Shown here piece after piece: positions 1 to 6,572 of a stretch of DNA of 8,521 bases (position 1 is the stretch's first letter; every line of letters starts with the position of its first letter). The translations under genes were made by a program, and so were the position numbers. This DNA is from Oscillospiraceae bacterium (GTDB taxonomy: Bacteria > Bacillota > Clostridia > Oscillospirales > Ruminococcaceae). The stretch covers positions 1-8,521 of the forward strand of contig DLVP01000080.1 in NCBI GenBank assembly GCA_003445125.1. The letters are read 5' to 3'. Under the pieces are notes generated by a model. The model had not been told where the DNA came from. It saw only the letters and a list, made by a program, of their open reading frames with translations, and did no database searches.

Positions 1-1036
1 TGGGGTAGACCACCGTGGTGTCCAGCACCTTGCCCGTGCCGTCCACCACCGCCAGTTTACAGCCCGTGCGGTAGGCAGGATCCAGTCCCAGGGTCACACG
101 GTTTTTCACGGGCGGCTGCATCAGAAGCTGCCGCAGATTTACGCCGAACACGTGGATCGCGCCCGTTTGTGCCTTTTCCGAAAGGTCGTTTCGCAGCTCA
201 CGCTCCAACGACGGAAAAATCAGACGGTCGAAGCTGTCGTCGCATGCCTCCATCACCGTCTTGGTACAGGGAGAGCCTGCCTGCACATAGGCATTATACA
301 ATGCGGAAAGGCAGGTGTCGCGGTCACAGGTGATTTTCACTTTCAGTATTTCATCCTTTTCCCCGCGGTCAATGGCGAGAATCCGATGTCCCGCGGCTTT
401 GGCAACGCCCTCAGCATAGTCATAATACGTCGCATACGTTCCCGCAACGTCCTCCTTGAGCGGTCCTGTCGATGTCAGCACGGCGTGCTGCGCCAGATAT
501 GTCCGCAGGGCTTTGCGCAGATCGGCATCGTCGGAAAACATTTCCGCCAGAATATCCTTTGCGCCCTGCAAGGCGTCCTCGACATTTTCCACGCCCTTTT
601 CCGCATCGACATACCCTTCGGCAAGTGTCAGCGGCGACTCTTTTCCCTGTTTCAGCAGTTCCTCCGCCAGCGGCTGCAAGCCCTTTTCCTTTGCCACCGA
701 TGCCCGTGTTTTGCGCTTCGGACGATAGGGACGGTAAAGGTCCTCAATCTCGGTGAGCGTCTGAGCGGCGGCGAGCTTGTCCTTCAGTTCCTCGGTCAGC
801 ACGCCGAGCGTTTCCAATGTTCCCGTCACTTCTTCGCGGCGTTTATCCAGTCCGCGCAGATACTCCAGCCGCTCCGCCAGTTCGCGAAGCACCTGATCGC
901 CGGGGTTGCCGGTCACTTCTTTACGGTAACGCGCGATGAACGGCACGGTGTTTCCTTCATCGAGCAGATTCACAATATTTTCCGTCTGTTCGGGGCGAAG
1001 CTTAAATTCTTCGCACAGGCGTTGATTGACAGTCAT
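1..1036 (-). CDS. tex: Tex family RNA-binding transcription accessory protein, N-terminal part (cut by window edge)
   Basis: Reading leftwards from the ATG at 1036 gives 345 uninterrupted codons that run off the left edge, so the C-terminus is missing. The start is set by GGAGGG (about 1043-1048) a few bases upstream. Residues about 25-42 carry the Tex N-terminal signature, LLDEGNTVPFIARYRKEVTG. A helical region follows, with an IEDLYRPYRPKRKTRA-type segment near residue 95-110 and later HRILAIDRGEKDE. The open frame ends inside the YqgF/RNase H-like domain, at GLDPAYRTGCKLAVVDGTG. The missing part should hold the rest of YqgF, the helix-hairpin-helix repeats and the S1 RNA-binding domain. 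Tex proteins are cytosolic nucleic-acid-binding factors linked to transcription, conserved across bacteria, and usually 700-800 residues long. The gene is divergent from the LUD gene and has its own promoter in the shared gap. Family assignment is firm; the precise role in this organism is not known. Confidence 0.95.
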   Translation of the reverse strand, partial: MTVNQRLCEEFKLRPEQTENIVNLLDEGNTVPFIARYRKEVTGNPGDQVLRELAERLEYLRGLDKRREEVTGTLETLGVLTEELKDKLAAAQTLTEIEDLYRPYRPKRKTRASVAKEKGLQPLAEELLKQGKESPLTLAEGYVDAEKGVENVEDALQGAKDILAEMFSDDADLRKALRTYLAQHAVLTSTGPLKEDVAGTYATYYDYAEGVAKAAGHRILAIDRGEKDEILKVKITCDRDTCLSALYNAYVQAGSPCTKTVMEACDDSFDRLIFPSLERELRNDLSEKAQTGAIHVFGVNLRQLLMQPPVKNRVTLGLDPAYRTGCKLAVVDGTGKVLDTTVVYP

Positions 1037-1067
1037 GATATTCCCTCCGAATTTCAACTCTCCCGCT

Positions 1068-1096
1068 ATTATACACTTTTTTTGCGTTTGTGTCTA
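1068..1096 (-). promoter_or_regulatory. Sigma-A type promoter for tex
   Basis: On the minus strand, TAGACA (1096-1091) and a perfect TATAAT (1073-1068) are separated by exactly 17 bases. The predicted start of transcription is near 1061, which leaves about a 25-base leader before the tex ATG containing GGAGGG. Five of six -35 bases match the TTGACA consensus. The spacer is A-rich. Confidence 0.75.
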
Positions 1097-1114
1097 TCCT
1101 TTTCGGCGGTTTTG

Positions 1115-1123
1115 TGCTACAAT
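1115..1123 (+). promoter_or_regulatory. Probable extended -10 promoter for the LUD gene
   Basis: TGCTACAAT (TG plus TACAAT) lies 26 bases upstream of the LUD start codon. The bases 17 upstream (1095-1100) do not resemble TTGACA, so this would rely on the extended -10 element. It lies about 20 bases beyond the -35 of the divergent tex promoter, so the two promoters sit back to back. Confidence 0.5.
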
Positions 1124-1149
1124 GAAAGAAAACGATCGGAGGTTTCTTT

Positions 1150-1773
1150 ATGGATGAAAACATGAGTTTTGTGCGCGAAAAACGTCTGGCACGGACGATC
1201 GAAGCGCTGGAAAACAACAATTACACTGTCTGTCGCGCCAAAAATGCCGAAGAAGCGCGCGCACTGGCGCAGGGTTTTGTTTCTTCGGGGATGACGGTGG
1301 GCTTCGGCGGTTCGATGACGCTTGAGGAAACCGGAGTGCTTGCAGATTTGCGCGCCCGCGGGGACATTGAGCTGTTCGACCGCGCCAAAGACCCCGACGC
1401 AGTGCGCAAGGCGCTGACTGCCGACGTGTTTTTCGCAAGCACCAACGCCGTCACCGAGACGGGCGTGCTTTACAATGTGGACGGCAACGGCAACCGTGTT
1501 GCCGCCATGCTGTTCGGACCGCAAAGTGTGGTACTGCTGGTGGGCGAAAACAAAATCGTCCCCGACGAAGCCGCTGCGGTTTCCCGCGTGGAGCGCGTCG
1601 CCTCCCCCGCCAACACCGAGCGGCTCCACTGCGACACGCCCTGTCGGAAAACGGGATTTTGCGTGCATTGCCGCAGTGAACAGCGCATCTGCCGCGATTT
1701 CGTGTGGATGCGTCAGCAGCGCGTCAAGGGGCGGATTAAAATCATCCTGATTGACGGCGAATGGGGCTATTGA
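1150..1773 (+). CDS. LUD-domain protein (lactate utilisation LutC/YkgG-like, DUF162 superfamily)
   Basis: This is a 207-residue cytosolic protein. The ATG at 1150 is preceded by GGAGG with a 7-base gap, so it is preferred over the in-frame ATG at 1162. The LUD/DUF162 signature is visible: GFGGSMTLEETG at residues 51-62, then STNAVTETGVLYNVDGNG at about 97-114, followed by a phosphate-loop-like GPQSVVLLVGENKIV. The C-terminus carries five closely spaced cysteines (C161, C165, C171, C174, C181), in TPCRKTGFC and C-x6-C contexts. These are typical of a stand-alone LUD subfamily common in anaerobes and could bind a metal or Fe-S cluster, which is inference. LutC works with the iron-sulfur proteins LutA and LutB in L-lactate oxidation, but neither partner is encoded here. 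A lactate role is therefore unproven. Transcription ends at the strong hairpin directly downstream. Confidence 0.85.
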   Translation: MDENMSFVREKRLARTIEALENNNYTVCRAKNAEEARALAQGFVSSGMTVGFGGSMTLEETGVLADLRARGDIELFDRAKDPDAVRKALTADVFFASTNAVTETGVLYNVDGNGNRVAAMLFGPQSVVLLVGENKIVPDEAAAVSRVERVASPANTERLHCDTPCRKTGFCVHCRSEQRICRDFVWMRQQRVKGRIKIILIDGEWGY

Positions 1774-1784
1774 GAAGCATATAT

Positions 1785-1829
1785 AAAAACCGGCGGTATA
1801 AAACGAAACATTTTATACCGCCGGTTTTT
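1785..1829. terminator. Bidirectional intrinsic terminator between convergent genes
   Basis: A perfect 14-bp stem, CCGGCGGTATAAAA (1790-1803) with TTTTATACCGCCGG (1811-1824), has a 7-base loop. It is flanked by AAAAA (1785-1789) and TTTTT (1825-1829), which extend the pairing to 19 bp. The T-tract on each strand lets it terminate both the LUD transcript (rightward) and the NhaC-family transcript (leftward). It sits 11 bases after the LUD stop and 10 bases beyond the transporter stop. Confidence 0.92.
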
Positions 1830-1839
1830 ATTTTGACAA

Positions 1840-3438
1840 TTATTTGACTGTTTTTTTCTTGGTCACCGACCGCATGACCACCAAGAACAGGAACGTGATG
1901 ACAATTCCCACCGGCAGGCAGATCCACGCATTGGGAACAAAGCCGGCAAAGACAAACATCACAAAAGAGATGGCAGCCACGCTGACGGCGTAGGGCAGCT
2001 GAGTGGACACATGATCCACATGATTGCACTGAGCGCCCGCGGACGCCATAATCGTAGTGTCGGAAATCGGCGAGCAGTGATCGCCGCAGACCGCGCCCGC
2101 AAGGCAGGCGGAAATGCCCACAAAGAACAGCGGATCCGTTACTTCAAACACTGACATCACGATCGGAATGAGGATTCCGAACGTACCCCAGGACGTGCCC
2201 GTGGCAAAGGCAATCAGGCAAGCCACAAGGAAGATGATCGCGGGAAGAAGCACCGTCAGACCGCCGGCGTTCTCCATGATGCTCTTGACGAAGGCGTCGC
2301 TGTCCAGGAGATTGGTCGTGTTCTTCAGCGCATTGGCAAATGTCAGGATCAGAATCGCGGGAACCATCGCGTTGAAGCCCTGCGGAACGGACTTCATCGC
2401 CTCTTCGAAGGAAATAAGCCGACGGATCATATAGTAGGCGATAATCAACACAAGGGCAACCAAACCACCCCACGGCAGACCGACGGTGGAATCCGTATTT
2501 CCGAACGCACCGACAAAGTCTCCGGCATAGTCGCCGCCGAAGAAGCCGCCCACATAGATCAGTGCCAGCACGCAGATCACAATCAGCAGCACGATCGGCA
2601 CGATCATATCAAAAACCCGGGCTTTGCTCTTTTCTTCCGTTTCTTCGCTCTTGGCAGTGGGAAGAACAGAAAGGTCGCCTTTTTCTGCTTTGATTTCAAA
2701 TCCCGCCATTTTGCCGTAGTCAAAGCTCATCACGGAAAGGATGAGCAAAAAGACCAGCGTCAGCAGCGAGTAGAAGTTAAACGGAATGGCGCGGACGAAC
2801 AGTTCCAGTCCCGTCATGCCCGCCTTGGCAGGATCAACGTTGGAGGAAACCGCAGCCGCCCAGCTGGAGATCGGTGCAATCATGCAAACGGGCGCGGCGG
2901 TCGCGTCGATGATATACGCCAGTTTTACACGAGAAATTTTCTTGCTGTCGGTCATGGGGGACATTACGGCGCCCACCGTCAGGCAGTTGAAATAGTCATC
3001 CACAAAAATCAGCACACCCAACAGGATCGTGGCAAGCATCGCGCCGACTTTGGTGCGGATATGTGTTTCCGCCCAATGACCGAACGCCTTTGCGGCGCCG
3101 TTTTTGTTGATCAGCGCGACAATGATTCCGAGTTCCACCAAAAAAATGAAGATGCCCGCGTTTCCCTTCACCGCCTCGGTAAGACCGTCGGAAATGAGAA
3201 TATCCATCGTTCCCGTGAAGGAAAAATTACTGCACAGAAGCGCACCGGAAAGAACGCCCACGAACAGCGAACTGTACACTTCCTTCGTAATCAGCGCCAG
3301 TGCAATGGCAATGATCGGGGGCACAAGGGACCAGAAAGTCCCCGCGAGATTTCCGCCGCCGGTCAGTGCTGCCATCACCATGAGTGCGACAATGACGAGA
3401 ACCGCCGCGGAAAGAGTGATTTTTTGCGTTTTCGACAT
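1840..3438 (-). CDS. NhaC-family transporter, probable lysine transporter (LysW type)
   Basis: This is a 532-residue polytopic inner-membrane protein. The start at 3438 is chosen because AGGAGG sits 7 bases upstream. An upstream in-frame extension to 3492 would run through the leader terminator and is rejected. NhaC superfamily motifs include FVDDYFN (145-151), ATAAPVCMIAPISSW (179-193), GTSWGTFGILIPI (414-426) and CGDHCSPISDTT (451-462). There are about twelve hydrophobic segments, with a charged cytosolic loop around residues 240-275. By family alone it would be called a Na+/H+ antiporter. However, its leader carries a lysine riboswitch, and NhaC-superfamily proteins under L-box control have been proposed as lysine transporters (LysW) in comparative genomics of the lysine regulon. 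Lysine uptake or exchange driven by an ion gradient is therefore the better prediction. The gene is monocistronic: its own promoter and leader lie upstream and a strong terminator downstream. The fold assignment is very secure; the substrate is inference. Confidence 0.9.
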   Translation of the reverse strand: MSKTQKITLSAAVLVIVALMVMAALTGGGNLAGTFWSLVPPIIAIALALITKEVYSSLFVGVLSGALLCSNFSFTGTMDILISDGLTEAVKGNAGIFIFLVELGIIVALINKNGAAKAFGHWAETHIRTKVGAMLATILLGVLIFVDDYFNCLTVGAVMSPMTDSKKISRVKLAYIIDATAAPVCMIAPISSWAAAVSSNVDPAKAGMTGLELFVRAIPFNFYSLLTLVFLLILSVMSFDYGKMAGFEIKAEKGDLSVLPTAKSEETEEKSKARVFDMIVPIVLLIVICVLALIYVGGFFGGDYAGDFVGAFGNTDSTVGLPWGGLVALVLIIAYYMIRRLISFEEAMKSVPQGFNAMVPAILILTFANALKNTTNLLDSDAFVKSIMENAGGLTVLLPAIIFLVACLIAFATGTSWGTFGILIPIVMSVFEVTDPLFFVGISACLAGAVCGDHCSPISDTTIMASAGAQCNHVDHVSTQLPYAVSVAAISFVMFVFAGFVPNAWICLPVGIVITFLFLVVMRSVTKKKTVK

Positions 3439-3468
3439 AAGATGTCCTCCTATCTGTGTTTTGAAAAC

Positions 3469-3498
3469 AAAAAACGCACCGTGCACAGCCACGATGCG
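3469..3498 (-). terminator. Riboswitch-controlled intrinsic terminator in the transporter leader
   Basis: Read on the minus strand, CGCATCGTG (3498-3490) pairs with CACGGTGCG (3483-3475) as 9 bp including one G-U, across a 6-base loop (3489-3484). Six T's (3474-3469) follow directly. It lies between the lysine aptamer and the ribosome binding site, 31 bases ahead of the start codon. This is the standard position for a transcription-attenuation expression platform. Confidence 0.88.
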
Positions 3499-3520
3499 AA
3501 TTGAAAAAAATTCTCAATCG

Positions 3521-3688
3521 GCACGATAGCTCTCCACAATTCCTTGTGACAGTGTACGGCATCTTTTGCCGCACCCCAACCCGCAGCGAAGGAAAATTCG
3601 CTCGGATTTCGGCGAAAAATCCTTTCGCACTTCGCCGTTTTTCCCCGTTGCAAAGCGTTACTCTTGCTTTTCGCACCTCTACCAATGC
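3521..3688 (-). promoter_or_regulatory. Lysine riboswitch (L-box) aptamer
   Basis: The minus strand shows the hallmark L-box blocks in order. They are GGTAGAGGTGCG (3683-3672), AAGAGTA shortly after, CGCCGAA in the middle, a GGGTT block, ACTGTCAC, and TTGTGGAGAGCTATC at the 3' end (ending 3525). P1 forms between GGTAG (3683-3679) and CTATC (3529-3525). It extends through GCA (3688-3686) with TGC (3523-3521) around one bulged base. Internal stems are easy to read: AGCGAA/TTCGCT, GGCA/TGCC and CACAA/TTGTG. The aptamer belongs to the leader of the NhaC-family transporter, about 265 bases long in all. Lysine binding is expected to stabilise P1 and repress expression through the downstream terminator. 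Confidence 0.95.
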
Positions 3689-3709
3689 ATTTTTAATTTT
3701 CACATATGG

Positions 3710-3738
3710 AGTGTAGCACTTTTTTCCCCGTCTGTCAA
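3710..3738 (-). promoter_or_regulatory. Sigma-A promoter driving the lysine riboswitch and transporter
   Basis: On the minus strand there is a perfect -35 TTGACA (3738-3733), a 17-base spacer and TACACT (3715-3710) as the -10, matching four of six consensus bases. Transcription should start near 3703, about 15 bases before the first base of the extended P1 stem. The full lysine aptamer would therefore be transcribed. Confidence 0.85.
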
Positions 3739-3797
3739 GCGTTTTGTCGAAAAACGCCGCAGGACACTTGAGCCAGGTGAAATCCGGGCTGCCGCGG
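3739..3797. other. Unassigned non-coding segment with nested inverted repeats
   Basis: This lies directly upstream of the transporter promoter and no gene is seen in it. GCGTTTT (3739-3745) pairs with AAAACGC (3751-3757) over a 5-base loop. CCGC (3757-3760) could pair with GCGG (3794-3797) and enclose AGCC-A-GG (3771-3777) opposite CC-G-GGCT (3784-3790), with loop TGAAAT. It could be a structured RNA on the plus strand, an operator, or inert. No known RNA family could be assigned with confidence. Confidence 0.35.
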
Positions 3798-3811
3798 TTT
3801 CTTACGCACAG

Positions 3812-3855
3812 CAGCGACCGCTGCGGAGTGATCCGCGGCGGTCGCTGTTTTTTTT
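3812..3855 (+). terminator. Strong plus-strand intrinsic terminator with no assigned gene
   Basis: CAGCGACCGC (3812-3821) pairs with GCGGTCGCTG (3838-3847). Stacked inside it are a T-G pair and GCGGA (3823-3827) with TCCGC (3832-3836), closing on the loop GTGA. This gives 16 bp without a bulge, followed by eight T's (3848-3855) on the plus strand. The orientation is unexpected: the flanking genes are both on the minus strand, where the hairpin has no T-tract after it. It may end an unrecognised rightward transcript, or stop rightward antisense transcription before the GH36 gene. Confidence 0.8.
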
Positions 3856-3884
3856 ACCTGTCGGTTTCTGCGGGTTTTGTGTTT

Positions 3885-5615
3885 TTACTTCAGAATAATC
3901 ATGCCGCTGTGCGGTACCTTCACTTCGGCAAGCGTTCCCGCCGCCACCGTGCCGGCTGCCACTTCTTCGCCCATGCAGTTTTTCACGGTATAGTGTCTGC
4001 CCGCATAGCCGCGCAGATAGACAAAATCGTCATCCGACGCATTGACCACGGTCAGTTCCTTATACACCTTTTTCACAGGAACCGCCGTATAGAGCGTGCA
4101 GATTGCCCGATCGTCCAGTTCGGCGGTCACAAGGCTGAAATCGCTTTCGGGGTTCTCGCCGATGATTTTGCCGTCCATCAGCACGTCGCGGTTCTTGCGC
4201 CAGAAATCCAGATAGAAGCCGAGCATCTTTTTGTGCGATTCCTGCAGGCGGTCGATCCGCACGGAAATCTGCGGCACACTGTAAAGGATTGCCGTCAGCT
4301 GTTCTGCCGCGACTTCGGGGGTGTCGTCATAGTTCCACATCAGCATATCGGAATGTACCGCCGATTTTCCCGACGTATAGCGCATATTCACCACATCCAC
4401 GCGGTTGCGCATCGCATCGTTCGGGCAGTCGGTGACGCGGAGCATATTGCCGTAACGGCGGATGACCGGTCCGATATAGGACTGACGGAATTCGATCATA
4501 ATTTCGGGATTGATCGCCTTGAGCGCGTCGGTCACTTCACGGAGCAGGGCGTCCACGCCGTCCTCCAGCGAAATATAGTCGCGTCGGGGATCGGGTTCCA
4601 GCGATTTGCCGCGCAGGGCGAACGAATCGATGAAGTCCAGCTTCAAGCCGTCCAGACCCCAGCTCTTCACGGCGGTCGCGTAGATGTTCACCAAAAAGTC
4701 GCGCACTTTTTTATACCGCGGATCCAGCGCAAACCATTCGGTGGTGTTTCCGGCGGCGTTGTCCAGGGTCATATCCTTGAACTGCTCATAATTTTTGGTA
4801 TGAACGCCCATGAACGGCACGGAGTACCAAATCATGGCTTTCATGCCGGTGCCGTGGATGCGGTCGATGAGATCCTTCATGTCCGGAATCTTGTTTTTCG
4901 CCACTTCCCAGTCGCCGCAATAGCCGTAGCCGCCGTAGTTGTTCTCGGTCTGCCAGCCGTCGTCGATCAGCACCGTGTCCATGCCGAGCGGTTTGGACAT
5001 CTCGCACTGGCGGACGATCTCGTCGGACTGAATGTTCTGATGATAGCTGTACCACAGCGAATTCATCGGCATACGTGCACAGCCGGGCACATACGCGGGG
5101 GTATAGCCGCACTCGTTTTCCCACCAGGAAACCGCGTCGTAAATGCTGTCATAGTAAGGAATGTCGCGGGTATCCAGACGGATGGTCGCGGTATAATCGG
5201 TCAGCGGCGCGGAGGGTACTGTGAAAAAGCGGATTTCACACTCGAATTTTCCGTTGCCTTCGCGAATACCCGTGCCGATCTGCGTCGGGGTGGCACCGTC
5301 GGAAAGTGCAATGCACAGACGGTTGTTGCCCTTTGAGGACAGCAGCTGGTGCAGCGGCATCCAGGACGCCAGGCGCGACCAAGACCACCGTTTGCCCCAG
5401 TTGGGTGCTAAGGAATGATCATAGCGCAGAGACGGTCCCCAGGTTGAATAGGTGTCTACGTTATCGTAGAAAAATTTCACCGTAAACTGTCCGGGAACGG
5501 CTGCTTCGGGTTGGTGCATCGAAACAGGTACATAGGTGATTCCGTCTTTGACAATCGGTTCACCTACGGTGATTTTTGCGTCGGCATTGCCGCCGCTGAT
5601 TTGGAATTCCATCAT
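3885..5615 (-). CDS. GH36 family alpha-galactosidase-like glycoside hydrolase
   Basis: This is a 576-residue protein with no signal peptide, so it probably acts in the cytosol. GGGAGG stands 6 bases before the ATG at 5615; a second ATG at 5612 follows directly. Residues 1 to about 175 form an N-terminal beta-rich region. The (beta/alpha)8 barrel then shows LIDDGWQ at 216-222 (the substrate-binding DDGW motif), GLKLDF at 323-328 with D327 the expected nucleophile, and RVTD at 393-396 with D396 the expected acid/base. A C-terminal beta domain follows. Both the length and the spacing of the catalytic residues resemble compact GH36 enzymes such as that of Thermotoga maritima, rather than the ~730-residue type. 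The likely reaction is hydrolysis of terminal alpha-galactosides. Exact specificity is open, because GH36 also includes alpha-N-acetylgalactosaminidases and related activities. It starts 57 bases after the trxB stop on the same strand with no terminator between, so co-transcription is possible. No sugar transporter or regulator adjoins it. Confidence 0.85.
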   Translation of the reverse strand: MMEFQISGGNADAKITVGEPIVKDGITYVPVSMHQPEAAVPGQFTVKFFYDNVDTYSTWGPSLRYDHSLAPNWGKRWSWSRLASWMPLHQLLSSKGNNRLCIALSDGATPTQIGTGIREGNGKFECEIRFFTVPSAPLTDYTATIRLDTRDIPYYDSIYDAVSWWENECGYTPAYVPGCARMPMNSLWYSYHQNIQSDEIVRQCEMSKPLGMDTVLIDDGWQTENNYGGYGYCGDWEVAKNKIPDMKDLIDRIHGTGMKAMIWYSVPFMGVHTKNYEQFKDMTLDNAAGNTTEWFALDPRYKKVRDFLVNIYATAVKSWGLDGLKLDFIDSFALRGKSLEPDPRRDYISLEDGVDALLREVTDALKAINPEIMIEFRQSYIGPVIRRYGNMLRVTDCPNDAMRNRVDVVNMRYTSGKSAVHSDMLMWNYDDTPEVAAEQLTAILYSVPQISVRIDRLQESHKKMLGFYLDFWRKNRDVLMDGKIIGENPESDFSLVTAELDDRAICTLYTAVPVKKVYKELTVVNASDDDFVYLRGYAGRHYTVKNCMGEEVAAGTVAAGTLAEVKVPHSGMIILK

Positions 5616-5672
5616 TACAATCCTCCCAGTGTCTGTATTTTCAGGCATTTCTGCCGAAAAAACGCGTTGTCT

Positions 5673-6572
5673 TTACAAAAGATACCGTTCTGCCGCCTGT
5701 GCCGCCACAGCGCCGTCGGCAGCCGCCGTCACGATCTGACGCAGGGGCTTCTGCCGCACGTCTCCCGCCGCAAACACGCCGGGAATCGGCGTCTTGGTGT
5801 CCTCGCCCGCGATCAGATACCCTTGCTCATCCAAAGGCAGGATTCCCCGCACCGATTCGGTGCGCGGCACTCTGCCGATTGCCGCAAACACGCCGCACAC
5901 GGGCAAAACCCGCCGTGTGCCGTTTTGCAGAATCTCCAAGCCTTCCACGGAATTTTCGCCGAGAATCCTTTCGACGGCGGCGTTATAGACAAATTCAATA
6001 TTTTCCCGCTCCATCAGCGGTTTTTCATACGCTTTTCCCGCGTGCAGGCGGTCGCGTCGGTGCACGAGAAACACTTTTTCGCACACGTTGGACAGCACCA
6101 GTGCATCGGCGGCGGCGCTGTCGCCGCCGCCGATCACGGCAACGGTTTTTCCTTTAAAAAACATTCCGTCACAGGTGGCACAATACGACACGCCGCGTCC
6201 GGTCAGTTTTTCTTCGTTTTCCAGTCCCAGTTTGCGCGGTGCGGCGCCCATTGCCAGAATCACCGCCCGTGCCGTGACCGACCCGGCGGAGGTGACAAGG
6301 GTCTTGATTTCATCACCAAGTTTCATGGACGTCACGGTTTCATACCGCGTTTCGGCTCCCGCCTTCTGCGCGTTTTCCTGCATGGCAAGTGCCAGCGACA
6401 CGCCGTCGATCTGCGCGATTCCCGGAACATTTTCGATCCGATCCGTCGTCACCATCTGTCCGCCCGGCACGCCGCCCTCGAACACCACCACGGAAAACCC
6501 TGCCCGTGCCGCATACAAAGCCGCCGTATATCCTGCCGGACCGCCTCCGACCACTGCCACGTCCGCCGTCAC
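5673..6572 (-). CDS. trxB: Thioredoxin-disulfide reductase
   Basis: This is a 299-residue cytosolic flavoprotein that passes electrons from NADPH through FAD to thioredoxin. Its motifs are in canonical order. They are GGGPAG at 9-14 (FAD dinucleotide-binding), GGVPGGQM at 33-40, the redox-active CATC at 131-134, GGGDSAA at 148-154 (NADPH fold), HRRDRLHA at 171-178 (the 2'-phosphate contact that marks NADPH use), and GVFAAGDV at 265-272 (FAD ribityl contact). The start is GTG at 6572, overlapping the trxA stop as GTGA, so translation is probably coupled. No ATG fits better. The length is at the short end of the usual 300-320 range, but nothing is missing. The substrate thioredoxin is the neighbouring trxA product. 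Confidence 0.96.
   Translation of the reverse strand: MTADVAVVGGGPAGYTAALYAARAGFSVVVFEGGVPGGQMVTTDRIENVPGIAQIDGVSLALAMQENAQKAGAETRYETVTSMKLGDEIKTLVTSAGSVTARAVILAMGAAPRKLGLENEEKLTGRGVSYCATCDGMFFKGKTVAVIGGGDSAAADALVLSNVCEKVFLVHRRDRLHAGKAYEKPLMERENIEFVYNAAVERILGENSVEGLEILQNGTRRVLPVCGVFAAIGRVPRTESVRGILPLDEQGYLIAGEDTKTPIPGVFAAGDVRQKPLRQIVTAAADGAVAAQAAERYLL

Noticed and set aside
152..1165. 337-codon plus-strand open frame
   Set aside because: It is antisense to tex, whose conserved motifs are unambiguous, and its composition is that of a shadow frame.
3439..3492. 18-codon N-terminal extension of the NhaC-family protein
   Set aside because: It would cross the riboswitch terminator and has no ribosome binding site, whereas AGGAGG sits at the right distance from the ATG at 3438.
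3756..3800. tRNA-like segment (GGTGAAATCC resembling a T-loop)
   Set aside because: No acceptor stem, anticodon arm or D-arm of the right spacing can be built around it on either strand.
3766..3811. Possible cobalamin riboswitch remnant (GGTGAAATCCGG followed by GCCGCGG)
   Set aside because: The short stretch resembles the L5 region of B12 riboswitches, but the other conserved blocks are missing, the region is too short and no plus-strand gene follows.
3744..5336. 530-codon open frame on the plus strand
   Set aside because: It lies antisense to the GH36 gene, is rich in His/Arg/Val as expected of a reverse-frame shadow in GC-rich DNA, has no ribosome binding site and resembles no family.
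5642..5656. Hairpin GGCA-GAAA-TGCC between trxB and GH36 as a terminator
   Set aside because: The stem is only 4 bp and no T-tract follows on the minus strand, so it is unlikely to stop transcription.
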